DNA of 5,611 bases from Pseudomonadota bacterium (GTDB lineage: Bacteria > Pseudomonadota > Alphaproteobacteria > Rhizobiales > Rhizobiaceae): positions 1 to 5,611 of the forward strand of contig JAEWHQ010000021.1 of assembly GCA_023387715.1 (NCBI GenBank), written 5' to 3'. Below, one piece after another: positions 1 to 5,611 of this stretch (position 1 is its first letter; every line of letters begins with the position of its first letter). The position numbers and the translations under genes are program-made. The notes under the pieces were generated by a model. It did not search any database and was not told where the DNA came from. It saw only the letters and a list, made by a program, of their open reading frames with translations.

Positions 1-837
1 GTGCCTTATACGCCTAAAGATAACAAACAACGCGATGCAATGTTCTTTACATTTTGCACATTCATATCACTGTTTGTGCTGGCAATTATCATTATGTGCC
101 AGATTGCGGCATTGGCTAAATATTGGCCATATAATCTAAGCCTCGGCCTGCAACATTATGATTTCAACCGTATGGATGGCGGTGGCTGGCGCTCTTACAC
201 CAACTCTTTGATGTTGGCATTTATGACAGCCAGCATTGGCGCGGTGCTTATTTTCTTTGGTGCCTATCTGGTTGAAAAAACGCGTAACTTTAAAGGGCCA
301 AGACTGGCATTGCAGATCATCGCCATGGTGCCAATGGCCGTGCCTGGTATGGTTTTGGGGCTTGCTTATATCTTTTTCTTTAATAATCCGGAAAATCCGC
401 TCAATGCATTATATGGCACAATGGCAATTCTGGTTATCTGCACGATCAGCCATCTTTATACCGTGCCGCACTTAACGGCAGCAGCAACACTTAAACAAAT
501 GGATACTGAGTTTGAGGCGGTTTCGATGTCATTGAAACAACCTTTCTGGCGCACTTTTACCCGTGTCAGTATTCCGGTTTGTTTTCCGGCCATGGCTGAG
601 ATCTGGATCTATCTTTTCGTCAACGCCATGACGACCGTTTCTGCGGTGGTGTTTCTCTACAGCGCAACTACTACGCTTTCGTCCATTGCTGTGCTCAATA
701 TGGATGATGCCGGCGATATCGCACCCGCAGCCGCCATGGGTATGATGATCTTTTACACCAATGTGGGCGTGCGACTTTTACATAGCTGGCTCACAGGCCG
801 GATCATTACAAATCACCAAAAGTGGCGCAGGCGCTAA
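1..837 (+). CDS. Putative 2-aminoethylphosphonate ABC transporter permease (C-terminal domain, 5'-partial)
   Basis: This is an inner-membrane permease of a binding-protein-dependent ABC importer. The visible 278 residues form one complete permease domain. A hydrophobic helix lies at about 14-38, followed by a periplasmic segment (about 41-65) and further membrane helices at about 68-90, 102-127 and 138-157. The cytoplasmic EAA loop that docks the ATPase is at about 170-193 (EFEAVSMSLKQPF, then RVSIP). More helices follow at about 197-220 and 240-260, and the protein ends in a basic tail (WRRR). Segments such as PMAVPGMVLGLAYIFFF and VLNMDDAGDIAPAAAMGMM match what I know of the AEP permease family TIGR03262, whose members are about 550 residues with two fused permease domains. 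The reading frame is open to base 1 and no ribosome-binding site is visible, so this is probably the second half of such a fusion. The substrate call is supported by the flavoenzyme and phnX genes downstream. The ATPase and binding protein should lie upstream, outside the window. Confidence 0.85.
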   Translation: MPYTPKDNKQRDAMFFTFCTFISLFVLAIIIMCQIAALAKYWPYNLSLGLQHYDFNRMDGGGWRSYTNSLMLAFMTASIGAVLIFFGAYLVEKTRNFKGPRLALQIIAMVPMAVPGMVLGLAYIFFFNNPENPLNALYGTMAILVICTISHLYTVPHLTAAATLKQMDTEFEAVSMSLKQPFWRTFTRVSIPVCFPAMAEIWIYLFVNAMTTVSAVVFLYSATTTLSSIAVLNMDDAGDIAPAAAMGMMIFYTNVGVRLLHSWLTGRIITNHQKWRRR

Positions 838-880
838 ATCACTTTTTACATCAGAATGAGCCGTTTCCAACGGTTACTAC

Positions 881-885
881 AAGGA
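881..885 (+). promoter_or_regulatory. Ribosome-binding site that decides the start of the FAD oxidoreductase
   Basis: AAGGA lies 9 nt before the ATG at 895. The earlier in-frame ATG at 856 has only an AT-rich stretch in front of it (ACTTTTTACATCAGA) with no purine-rich motif. The ATG at 886 sits directly on this motif, too close to use it. The FAD-binding fold begins at once after 895 (KSGYDLVVVGAG), as is usual for the family. Translation from 895 is therefore favoured. Confidence 0.65.
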
Positions 886-894
886 ATGAAATTG

Positions 895-2019
895 ATGAAA
901 TCCGGTTATGATCTTGTTGTGGTCGGGGCAGGGATTGTGGGGCTGGCTCACGCTCTTGCAGCAAACCGTAAAGGCAAAAAAGTGTGTGTGATTGAGCGTA
1001 ATGCAAAAGCAATTGGCGCTTCTATCCGCAATTTTGGCTTTGTTACCGTTTCGGGGCAAAAAGCGGGTGAGCATTGGCAACGAGCCCGTCGGTCGCGCGA
1101 TATTTGGGCGGATGTTGCTCCGAAGGCTGGTATTGATGTTATTCATAAAGGCTTGGTGATGCCAGCCTACCGGCAAGAGGCTGAGAATGTGCTGGAGGCA
1201 TTTTTAACAACTGATATGGGCGCAGATTGCCGCCGGATCAGTACCGAGGATGCTTTAAGCTATGTGCCATCACTGCGTCGTGATGGTATGCGCGCTGCCC
1301 TTTATAGCCCGCATGAATTGCGTGTTGAATCCAAGGAAGCTTTGCCAAAACTGGCAAGCTGGCTGGAACAGCAATGTGGCGTTGATTTCTACTGGAACAC
1401 AGCTGTGCTTGGTATTCACGGTGAAAAGATCTCAACAAGTAAAGGCGACATTCAGGCTTCAGCTTCAGTCGTGTGTCCGGGCGATGATTTCTCAACGCTT
1501 TTCCCGCAATTTATCCGTCCGCATCAGCTGAAAATCTGCACATTGCAAATGTTGCGCGTCATGCCGGAAATTCCTGTCCAGTTTGGCGCAGCTGTGATGT
1601 CTGATCTCAGTTTCGGGCGTTATGAAGGCTTTACGGATTTGCCGGAATGTATGAGCCTGAAACAGCGCCTTGATGCCGAACTAGAAGAAATGCGCGCATT
1701 GGGCATTCACTTGATTGCAGTTCAATCGGGTGATGGTTCCTTGGTGGTTGGTGACAGCCATGTTTACGGTGACATTGCCGAGCCTTTTGCGCTTGAGCGT
1801 ATTGATACACTTATTATGCAAGCCTTTGATCAGCTGTTTGATATGCCGGGACGGCAAATTGTGCGCCGTTGGTGTGGCACCTATGCAAGCTCGCATGATC
1901 AGGTGGTACTGGTCGAAAAACCGGCAGACAATATCCGGCTTGCAATGGTCACGGGCGGCACTGGCGCTTCAACCGGTTTTGGCCTTGCTGAACAAGTGAT
2001 TGCCGACCTTTTTGGCTGA
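895..2019 (+). CDS. FAD-dependent oxidoreductase, TIGR03364 type (aminophosphonate oxidase, AEP/N-methyl-AEP to phosphonoacetaldehyde)
   Basis: This is a soluble flavoenzyme of the DAO/glycine-oxidase superfamily, 374 residues from the ATG at 895. Numbered from that start, the Rossmann motif is GAGIVG at 11-16, and E34 ends the second beta strand where it should bind the ADP ribose. A family-typical GASIRNFG segment follows at 41-48, close to the flavin. Near the C-terminus MVTGGTGASTGFGLAE forms the second FAD-contact region. This layout fits the TIGR03364 clade, which is known to sit beside phosphonatase and phosphonate-transport genes. Published work on recurrent FAD enzymes of phosphonate catabolism (PbfC/PbfD types) showed oxidation of N-methyl-AEP, and in some cases AEP, directly to phosphonoacetaldehyde, with release of amine and H2O2. 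The gene lies 57 nt after the permease and 47 nt before phnX, so it is probably cotranscribed with both. The exact substrate preference cannot be read from the sequence. An upstream start at 856 would add 13 residues and is less likely. Confidence 0.85.
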   Translation: MKSGYDLVVVGAGIVGLAHALAANRKGKKVCVIERNAKAIGASIRNFGFVTVSGQKAGEHWQRARRSRDIWADVAPKAGIDVIHKGLVMPAYRQEAENVLEAFLTTDMGADCRRISTEDALSYVPSLRRDGMRAALYSPHELRVESKEALPKLASWLEQQCGVDFYWNTAVLGIHGEKISTSKGDIQASASVVCPGDDFSTLFPQFIRPHQLKICTLQMLRVMPEIPVQFGAAVMSDLSFGRYEGFTDLPECMSLKQRLDAELEEMRALGIHLIAVQSGDGSLVVGDSHVYGDIAEPFALERIDTLIMQAFDQLFDMPGRQIVRRWCGTYASSHDQVVLVEKPADNIRLAMVTGGTGASTGFGLAEQVIADLFG

Positions 2020-2066
2020 CGCAGCCATACAAATAATCAAATTTTAAATACGCAGAAAGAAATATC

Positions 2067-2876
2067 ATGAACCATTTGAAAGCTGTGGTCTTTGATTGGG
2101 CCGGTACCATGATCGATTTTGGCTCTTTTGCGCCTATGGGCGTTTTTGTCGAGGCATTTTCACGTTTTGGCATTGAGGTTTCCATTGCCGAAGCTCGTGA
2201 GCCAATGGGGCGTCCGAAATGGGACCACATTGTTGCAATGCTTGCGCAACCACGTATTCGCGCGGCATGGGAAGCAAAACACAAGCGCACACCAACGCAA
2301 ATGGATGTGCAGGCGGTTTATGATGTTTTTGTGCCGCTGAATGAGGAAGTGGTCAGTCAGTTTGCTGATTTGGTTCCCGGTGCGGCGGAACTTGTGGTGG
2401 CTATGCGTGAGCGTCAGTTGAAGATCGGTTCGACAACCGGTTATACCCGCTCAATCATGGAGCGGGTGCTGCCATTGGCCAAGGCTCAGGGCTATGAACC
2501 GGATAATCTGGTTTGTGCCGGTGATTTGCCATATGGCCGCCCGACACCGATGAATATGTATCAATGCTTTTTAGATCTTCAGGTTTGGCCTGCTCACGCG
2601 GTGGTAAAAGTTGATGATACCGGCGTTGGCATTGATGAAGGGCGTGAGGCCGGATGCTGGACAGTGGCTGTTACGTTGAGCGGCAATGAGGCAGGCGTTA
2701 CGCCTGAACAATTGGCAGCGATGTCGGAGGAGGAAGTGCAAAAATTACGCACACATGCTTCCGAAGTTTTAGGGCGACATAGGCCGGATTATATTATTGA
2801 TACGGTTGCAGATTTACTGCCGGTACTCAATGACATTGAACAACGTTTAGCTAATGGAGGGCGGCCAAAAGGCTAA
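2067..2876 (+). CDS. phnX: Phosphonoacetaldehyde hydrolase (phosphonatase) PhnX
   Basis: This HAD-superfamily enzyme cleaves the C-P bond of phosphonoacetaldehyde to give acetaldehyde and phosphate. It is cytoplasmic and Mg2+-dependent. The protein has 269 residues, normal for the family. The nucleophile is D10 in VVFDWAGT. The cap-domain lysine that forms the Schiff base with the substrate is K51 in GRPKWDH, with H54 and M47 also conserved. HAD motif II is GSTTGYT at 121-127, R158 lies in YGRPTP, and the acidic motif is KVDDTG with D183/D184. With a constant offset of two these line up with D12, M49, K53, H56, R160 and D186 as I recall them for the Bacillus cereus enzyme, so the active site appears complete. 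The ribosome-binding site is weak (AGAAAGA at 2054-2060), and no alternative start is needed because the beta strand carrying D10 begins at residue 4. It is the last gene of the AEP operon and should consume the aldehyde made by the preceding flavoenzyme. Confidence 0.96.
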   Translation: MNHLKAVVFDWAGTMIDFGSFAPMGVFVEAFSRFGIEVSIAEAREPMGRPKWDHIVAMLAQPRIRAAWEAKHKRTPTQMDVQAVYDVFVPLNEEVVSQFADLVPGAAELVVAMRERQLKIGSTTGYTRSIMERVLPLAKAQGYEPDNLVCAGDLPYGRPTPMNMYQCFLDLQVWPAHAVVKVDDTGVGIDEGREAGCWTVAVTLSGNEAGVTPEQLAAMSEEEVQKLRTHASEVLGRHRPDYIIDTVADLLPVLNDIEQRLANGGRPKG

Positions 2877-2902
2877 ATTCAAGAGGCATCATTTTGCACC
2901 AC

Positions 2903-2931
2903 CCATGCGGGTTCAAAGAGAACCCGCATGG
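2903..2931. terminator. Hairpin between convergent genes (possible bidirectional terminator)
   Basis: CCATGCGGGTT at 2903-2913 pairs perfectly with AACCCGCATGG at 2921-2931, giving an 11-bp GC-rich stem with a 7-nt loop. It sits in the 64-bp gap between the stops of phnX (+) and the TRIC-family gene (-). Neither strand has a clear run of T after the stem. It may therefore be a weak terminator, an mRNA 3'-end stabiliser, or both. Its position and perfect pairing are the main evidence. Confidence 0.6.
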
Positions 2932-2940
2932 ATAGGGACA

Positions 2941-3579
2941 TTAATGATAGTCTTCATTATATACGAATTTTGGCATACCTAATTTGAACTTGATTGCAAG
3001 TAAACGTAAAGTCAGCCCAACGAGCATTGCAAAAATTGCGGCTATTTCTACGGATATGTTTATATGCGTAGCCAATAAATACAGGCTGCCTGTAACCACT
3101 GATACGGTTGCATATAATTCCGAGCGTAAAAGCAACGGAATATCGTTGCAAAGAATATCCCTTAAAACACCGCCGACACAGCCTGTTATTACACCTGCCA
3201 CAATAACAATGATGGTTGGCAAGCCCATGGTAATGGCAATTTTACAGCCAATAACCGTGAAAACGACAAGACCGATTGCATCAAGAAATAAAAATAACTT
3301 ACGCAAATGACGCATGCAACGAGCAATCGGAATGGTCAGCAAAGCAGCGCAACCGGTAATCATTAAATAAACGGGATTTGCGACCCAGGTAATTGGATGG
3401 TGATTAAGCAAAACATCTCGTACAGAGCCGCCGCCTAGAGCTGTAATACATCCAAGTATAAATACACCAATCCAGTCCATTTGTCGTCTTCCTGCTGCGA
3501 GTGCAGCAGTCATTGCTTCGGCTATAATGGCAATTACATATAAGATGTGAATAATATTGTTATTTATATAGTCAATCAT
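2941..3579 (-). CDS. TRIC/UPF0126-family membrane protein (putative cation channel or glycine transporter-like)
   Basis: This is a small, strongly hydrophobic integral inner-membrane protein of 212 residues, the usual size for the family, with about seven predicted helices. It shows the internal duplication typical of UPF0126 (Pfam PF03458). The first repeat carries ALGGGSVRD at 47-55 and the second carries GGVLRD at 136-141. These glycine-rich kinks with a conserved Arg-Asp define the family. Prokaryotic TRIC homologues form trimeric K+-permeable channels, while the Pfam name (Gly_transporter) reflects a proposed glycine-transport role, so the substrate is uncertain. The start at 3579 suits the family, since the AALAAGRRQMD segment follows the first helix at residues 25-35. 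It has only a poor ribosome-binding site (ACCGAAAT just before ATG). The gene is AT-richer than its neighbours: three sampled 60-base stretches gave about 33-47% G+C, against about 47-60% in stretches of the flanking genes. It is convergent with phnX and separated from the TonB receptor gene by a terminator, so it is probably transcribed alone. Confidence 0.88.
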   Translation of the reverse strand: MIDYINNNIIHILYVIAIIAEAMTAALAAGRRQMDWIGVFILGCITALGGGSVRDVLLNHHPITWVANPVYLMITGCAALLTIPIARCMRHLRKLFLFLDAIGLVVFTVIGCKIAITMGLPTIIVIVAGVITGCVGGVLRDILCNDIPLLLRSELYATVSVVTGSLYLLATHINISVEIAAIFAMLVGLTLRLLAIKFKLGMPKFVYNEDYH

Positions 3580-3610
3580 ATTTCGGTATTTTAAATTTCA
3601 GCGGTATTAG

Positions 3611-3629
3611 TGTTATTCGTTCAATAACA
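3611..3629. repeat. Perfect inverted repeat upstream of the TRIC-family gene (operator candidate)
   Basis: TGTTATT at 3611-3617 and AATAACA at 3623-3629 are perfect inverse complements separated by CGTTC. The repeat lies 31 bp before the ATG at 3579, within the expected promoter or 5' leader of that minus-strand gene. The 19-bp size and symmetry suit a dimeric repressor site, but the arms are AT-rich in an AT-rich region and could arise by chance. No cognate regulator is visible in the window. Confidence 0.4.
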
Positions 3630-3674
3630 ATTTTAATTATGAATTCGGGATAATGCATAATCGGTGCGGACAAT

Positions 3675-3738
3675 TATCACCATCTCTGTGATGATAGCGC
3701 TCATTTTTATGAGGCTGAGCGATTTTTTCACTCGCTTA
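3675..3738. repeat. Cluster of small dyads in the intergenic region
   Basis: Three neighbouring dyads lie in the gene-free stretch upstream of the TRIC-family gene. TATCA (3675-3679) pairs with TGATA (3692-3696), with inner CA/TG pairs and one mismatch. CTCAT (3700-3704) pairs with ATGAG (3709-3713) around TTTT. TGAGCGA (3716-3722) pairs with TCGCTTA (3732-3738) around a T-rich loop, with one G-T pair. GCTCA (3699-3703) can pair instead with TGAGC (3716-3720), so alternative folds are possible. I see no open reading frame with support here. The structures are short, and their role is not known. Confidence 0.3.
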
Positions 3739-3793
3739 AAAACAATGTGATGCAAGTTCATTTATCGTGAATAGTACGTACTTAAAAATAAGA

Positions 3794-3827
3794 AGCCCCT
3801 CAGGCGAGCTCTGTCGCCTGAGGGGCT
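3794..3827 (-). terminator. Rho-independent terminator of the TonB-dependent receptor gene
   Basis: A perfect 14-bp stem is formed by AGCCCCTCAGGCGA (3794-3807) and its inverse complement TCGCCTGAGGGGCT (3814-3827), with a 6-nt loop. Read on the minus strand the stem is followed by TCTTATTTTTAAG, a T-rich tail. It begins 8 nt after the receptor's TAA stop (3836-3838). The plus strand has no T tail after the stem, so the orientation is clear. Confidence 0.93.
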
Positions 3828-3835
3828 GTAAAAGG

Positions 3836-5611
3836 TTAGAAGCGGGCAGTCGCACTGATGCGGAATGTGCGTCCCGGTGATGGGGTTAACGCCTCGCTCA
3901 TCGCATCAAGGTAATAAAGGTCAAAAACGTTCTCGATACTTGCATTGAATGAGAAGTTTTCATTCAATTTATAAGAAGCGAAGGTGTCATAGACCTGATA
4001 GGAGCGCCATTCACTTTCCACCATGCCGACACCACTGCGTTTTAGCGCTCGGTCGCCGACAAAATTGACGCGGCCGCCAACGGTGAGTGTTTCTTCAAGG
4101 AAACGGGCGCCGATGGTCAGCGACCCGCTATAGACAGGCGGCACATAAATGGCCTGATAGTCATCCGGCGGAGTGCCGTCATTGCATTCAGCATTTTGAC
4201 CAGCCTTGGCCGCATAGCAATATTTCACATTGGTATAGCGGTTGAAATTGGCGTCCGCAAAGAACATGCCCGCATCATAAGAAGCTGAAATTTCAAAGCC
4301 TTTAAACTTTGCGCCGTCAATATTGGCATAGACGCGATACGGATAAGGCAGACCGGCACGGTTGCCATAGGTTCTGACAATATAGTCATCATAGCTATTA
4401 TCAAAATAGGACAGCTTCAGACGTAGTTTGTCATCATCCAGCAGCAGATTATCACTCAGATAATTGATGCCGATTTCGTAGTTTTTGGAGCGCTCAGGCT
4501 TCAAAAGCGGGTTCGGTTCAATCAAGCCCGGCATATTAAAAAGTGTTTCGCGGATGCTTGGCGGACGCCAACCTTGGGCATAGTTACCAAAGATCTGGAA
4601 ACCGTCGAGCGGTTCGACGGTGACGCCGAGCCTTGGTGTCAGCCGTGAGCCGTCCAACCCTTCAATAGTGGAATTTTCACTGTTGTCGCGTGTCTCATAG
4701 GCTTGGTAACGCAAGCCCGCACTTAATGTCAGCCAGTCTACCGGCTTATAATCGGCATTGGCGAAAACGGCACCGACGGCGCGGCTTCCCTCCATCCCGA
4801 TATTGGTGCCCGGATTTTGTACTGTCTTTTCGTGAGAGTAAGTTGCACCATAATTGAGGTCAAAAAGGCCGAAGCCGCTGTCAATATGGGATGCGTTGGT
4901 GACTTCCACACCGGTTGTGTCCGTTTTGGTGTCCCCCGGCACACCGGTCAGAATTTCAATCGCCGCCCAATTATCATTAAGCCGTGTATGCCAGACATTG
5001 GTCTGGAAATTAATCAGATCATTTTCTTCAGGGTTCCATGTATATTTTGCGGTATACATGTCGGATTTGGTGCGGCTTAAATTGGCCTGATAAGGCGGCC
5101 AGCCACCAATGGCGACCGGATTATTCATATCGCCGTATTCTTCACCATATTTGCTGTCGTAGCGGATATAACCGAGCTCGACTGTCTGGTCATGATCGAA
5201 ATTAAATTTGCCCTTCAGCAATAAAGATTTGGTATCTTGGGATGTATTAAAAATTTCGCTGCCGGGCCTATAGGCAGACATCGGCCCCCAACTATATTTT
5301 CCGCCGAAGGAAAAGCGTTTGACCTGTCGTTCGCCATGTTTACCGGCAAAATAATTGCCGTTGCGGCGATAGGCAAAGGCACCGACCAGCTCATAATTAT
5401 CCTGCTTGGTGGCGAGTGCAATACTGCCGATATTGCTGTTGCCGTTCAGCCAGTCATTGCCGCCAAAACGCGGAGCTTCTGTCTCAGGCGGAGAAAAATA
5501 TTCGCGCGGCTTGACGCTGTTGCCTGAAAAACCGCCTTTGATTTTAACACCATAAGACTTGCCGTCCATAATGATGTCATCGGCATTAAGCGTTCGCATA
5601 TTGACCACGCC
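3836..5611 (-). CDS. TonB-dependent outer-membrane receptor (3' part, N-terminus outside window)
   Basis: This receptor imports a ligand, probably an iron chelate or haem-type compound, across the outer membrane using TonB energy. Numbering starts at the codon at 5608, and the frame runs on past 5611. The visible part opens with GGVVNMRT, the sequence that normally closes the plug domain, so the signal peptide, TonB box and most of the plug lie beyond the window. The remainder reads as an amphipathic beta-barrel. GWRPPSIRETLF (346-357) corresponds to the FRAP box and EPNPLLKPERSKNYEIG (364-380) to the NPNL box. IENVFDLYY (558-566) and the last strand ending in Phe590 are typical of the family's C-terminus. 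C464 and C475 in one predicted loop could form a disulfide. The haem/haemoglobin receptor group is the closest by style. However, there is no histidine between the FRAP- and NPNL-like boxes, and the latter reads NPLL, so I do not assign a haem function. A complete protein would be about 700-770 residues. It ends just before a strong terminator. Confidence 0.9.
   Translation of the reverse strand, partial: GVVNMRTLNADDIIMDGKSYGVKIKGGFSGNSVKPREYFSPPETEAPRFGGNDWLNGNSNIGSIALATKQDNYELVGAFAYRRNGNYFAGKHGERQVKRFSFGGKYSWGPMSAYRPGSEIFNTSQDTKSLLLKGKFNFDHDQTVELGYIRYDSKYGEEYGDMNNPVAIGGWPPYQANLSRTKSDMYTAKYTWNPEENDLINFQTNVWHTRLNDNWAAIEILTGVPGDTKTDTTGVEVTNASHIDSGFGLFDLNYGATYSHEKTVQNPGTNIGMEGSRAVGAVFANADYKPVDWLTLSAGLRYQAYETRDNSENSTIEGLDGSRLTPRLGVTVEPLDGFQIFGNYAQGWRPPSIRETLFNMPGLIEPNPLLKPERSKNYEIGINYLSDNLLLDDDKLRLKLSYFDNSYDDYIVRTYGNRAGLPYPYRVYANIDGAKFKGFEISASYDAGMFFADANFNRYTNVKYCYAAKAGQNAECNDGTPPDDYQAIYVPPVYSGSLTIGARFLEETLTVGGRVNFVGDRALKRSGVGMVESEWRSYQVYDTFASYKLNENFSFNASIENVFDLYYLDAMSEALTPSPGRTFRISATARF

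Noticed and set aside
2013..2027. Small inverted repeat TGGCT-N5-AGCCA over the stop of the FAD oxidoreductase
   Set aside because: The arms are only 5 bp, there is no T-tract, and the operon continues into phnX 47 nt later, so a terminator is unlikely.
2984..3310. Open frame of 108 codons on the + strand opposite the TRIC-family gene
   Set aside because: It is antisense to a clear family member with conserved repeat motifs. It has no ribosome-binding site and no recognisable domain.
3773..3782. 10-bp perfect palindrome AGTACGTACT
   Set aside because: It is too short to stand out in an AT-rich intergenic region, has no extended symmetry, and lies between the receptor's terminator and the distant start of the next gene.
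3580..3790. Possible sigma-70 promoter for the TRIC-family gene on the minus strand
   Set aside because: Candidate -35/-10 pairs such as TTGTTA with TAATAC have poor spacing (15 bp), and several equally weak pairs exist. A promoter must be in this stretch, but I cannot place it.
5237..5527. Open frame of 96 codons on the + strand opposite the TonB receptor gene
   Set aside because: It lies antisense to the convincing beta-barrel reading frame and has no family features. It is a shadow frame.
3836..5611. Naming the receptor as a haem receptor (bhuA/hmuR type)
   Set aside because: The diverged NPNL box, the missing histidine between the boxes and the absent N-terminus do not allow a specific substrate or gene symbol.
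1..5611. Mobile elements, CRISPR arrays, tRNA or rRNA genes
   Set aside because: I saw no transposase or integrase frame, no long direct repeats with spacers, and no tRNA- or rRNA-like sequence on either strand.

Overview
This window looks like an ordinary chromosomal stretch from an alphaproteobacterium, most likely a Rhizobiales/Brucellaceae-type organism. That assignment is tentative. It rests on the phosphonate gene set, the two-domain-type 2-aminoethylphosphonate (AEP) permease and the style of the TonB receptor, not on any marker gene. By eye, base composition is about 50% G+C in most genes and nearer 40% in the small membrane-protein gene in the middle.

Region 1 (1-2876, + strand) is the 3' part of an AEP uptake and degradation operon. 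It starts inside an ABC permease gene, probably the C-terminal half of a two-domain AEP permease. Next comes an FAD-dependent amine oxidoreductase of the TIGR03364 type, then phnX, phosphonoacetaldehyde hydrolase. Read together, AEP or N-methyl-AEP is imported and oxidatively deaminated by the flavoenzyme to phosphonoacetaldehyde. PhnX then cleaves this to acetaldehyde and phosphate. No phnW transaminase is present in the window, so the flavoenzyme may supply the deamination step alone.

Region 2 (2877-3835) holds a convergent junction with an 11-bp hairpin and a minus-strand gene for a small membrane protein of the TRIC/UPF0126 family. Upstream of that gene is an AT-rich intergenic stretch of about 255 bp. 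It has no gene but carries several inverted repeats: a perfect 7-bp-arm repeat close to the start codon and a cluster of small dyads further up. At its far end is a strong minus-strand terminator.

Region 3 (3836-5611, - strand) is the C-terminal ~590 residues of a TonB-dependent outer-membrane receptor. The window cuts it just after the end of the plug domain. It resembles the haem/haemoglobin/siderophore group, but the FRAP/NPNL region is diverged and lacks the histidine expected of a haem receptor, so its substrate is left open.

I found no mobile element, CRISPR array, tRNA or rRNA. The gene content is mainly recognisable. The most interesting points are the transaminase-free AEP route, the diverged receptor and the dyad-rich leader of the TRIC-family gene.
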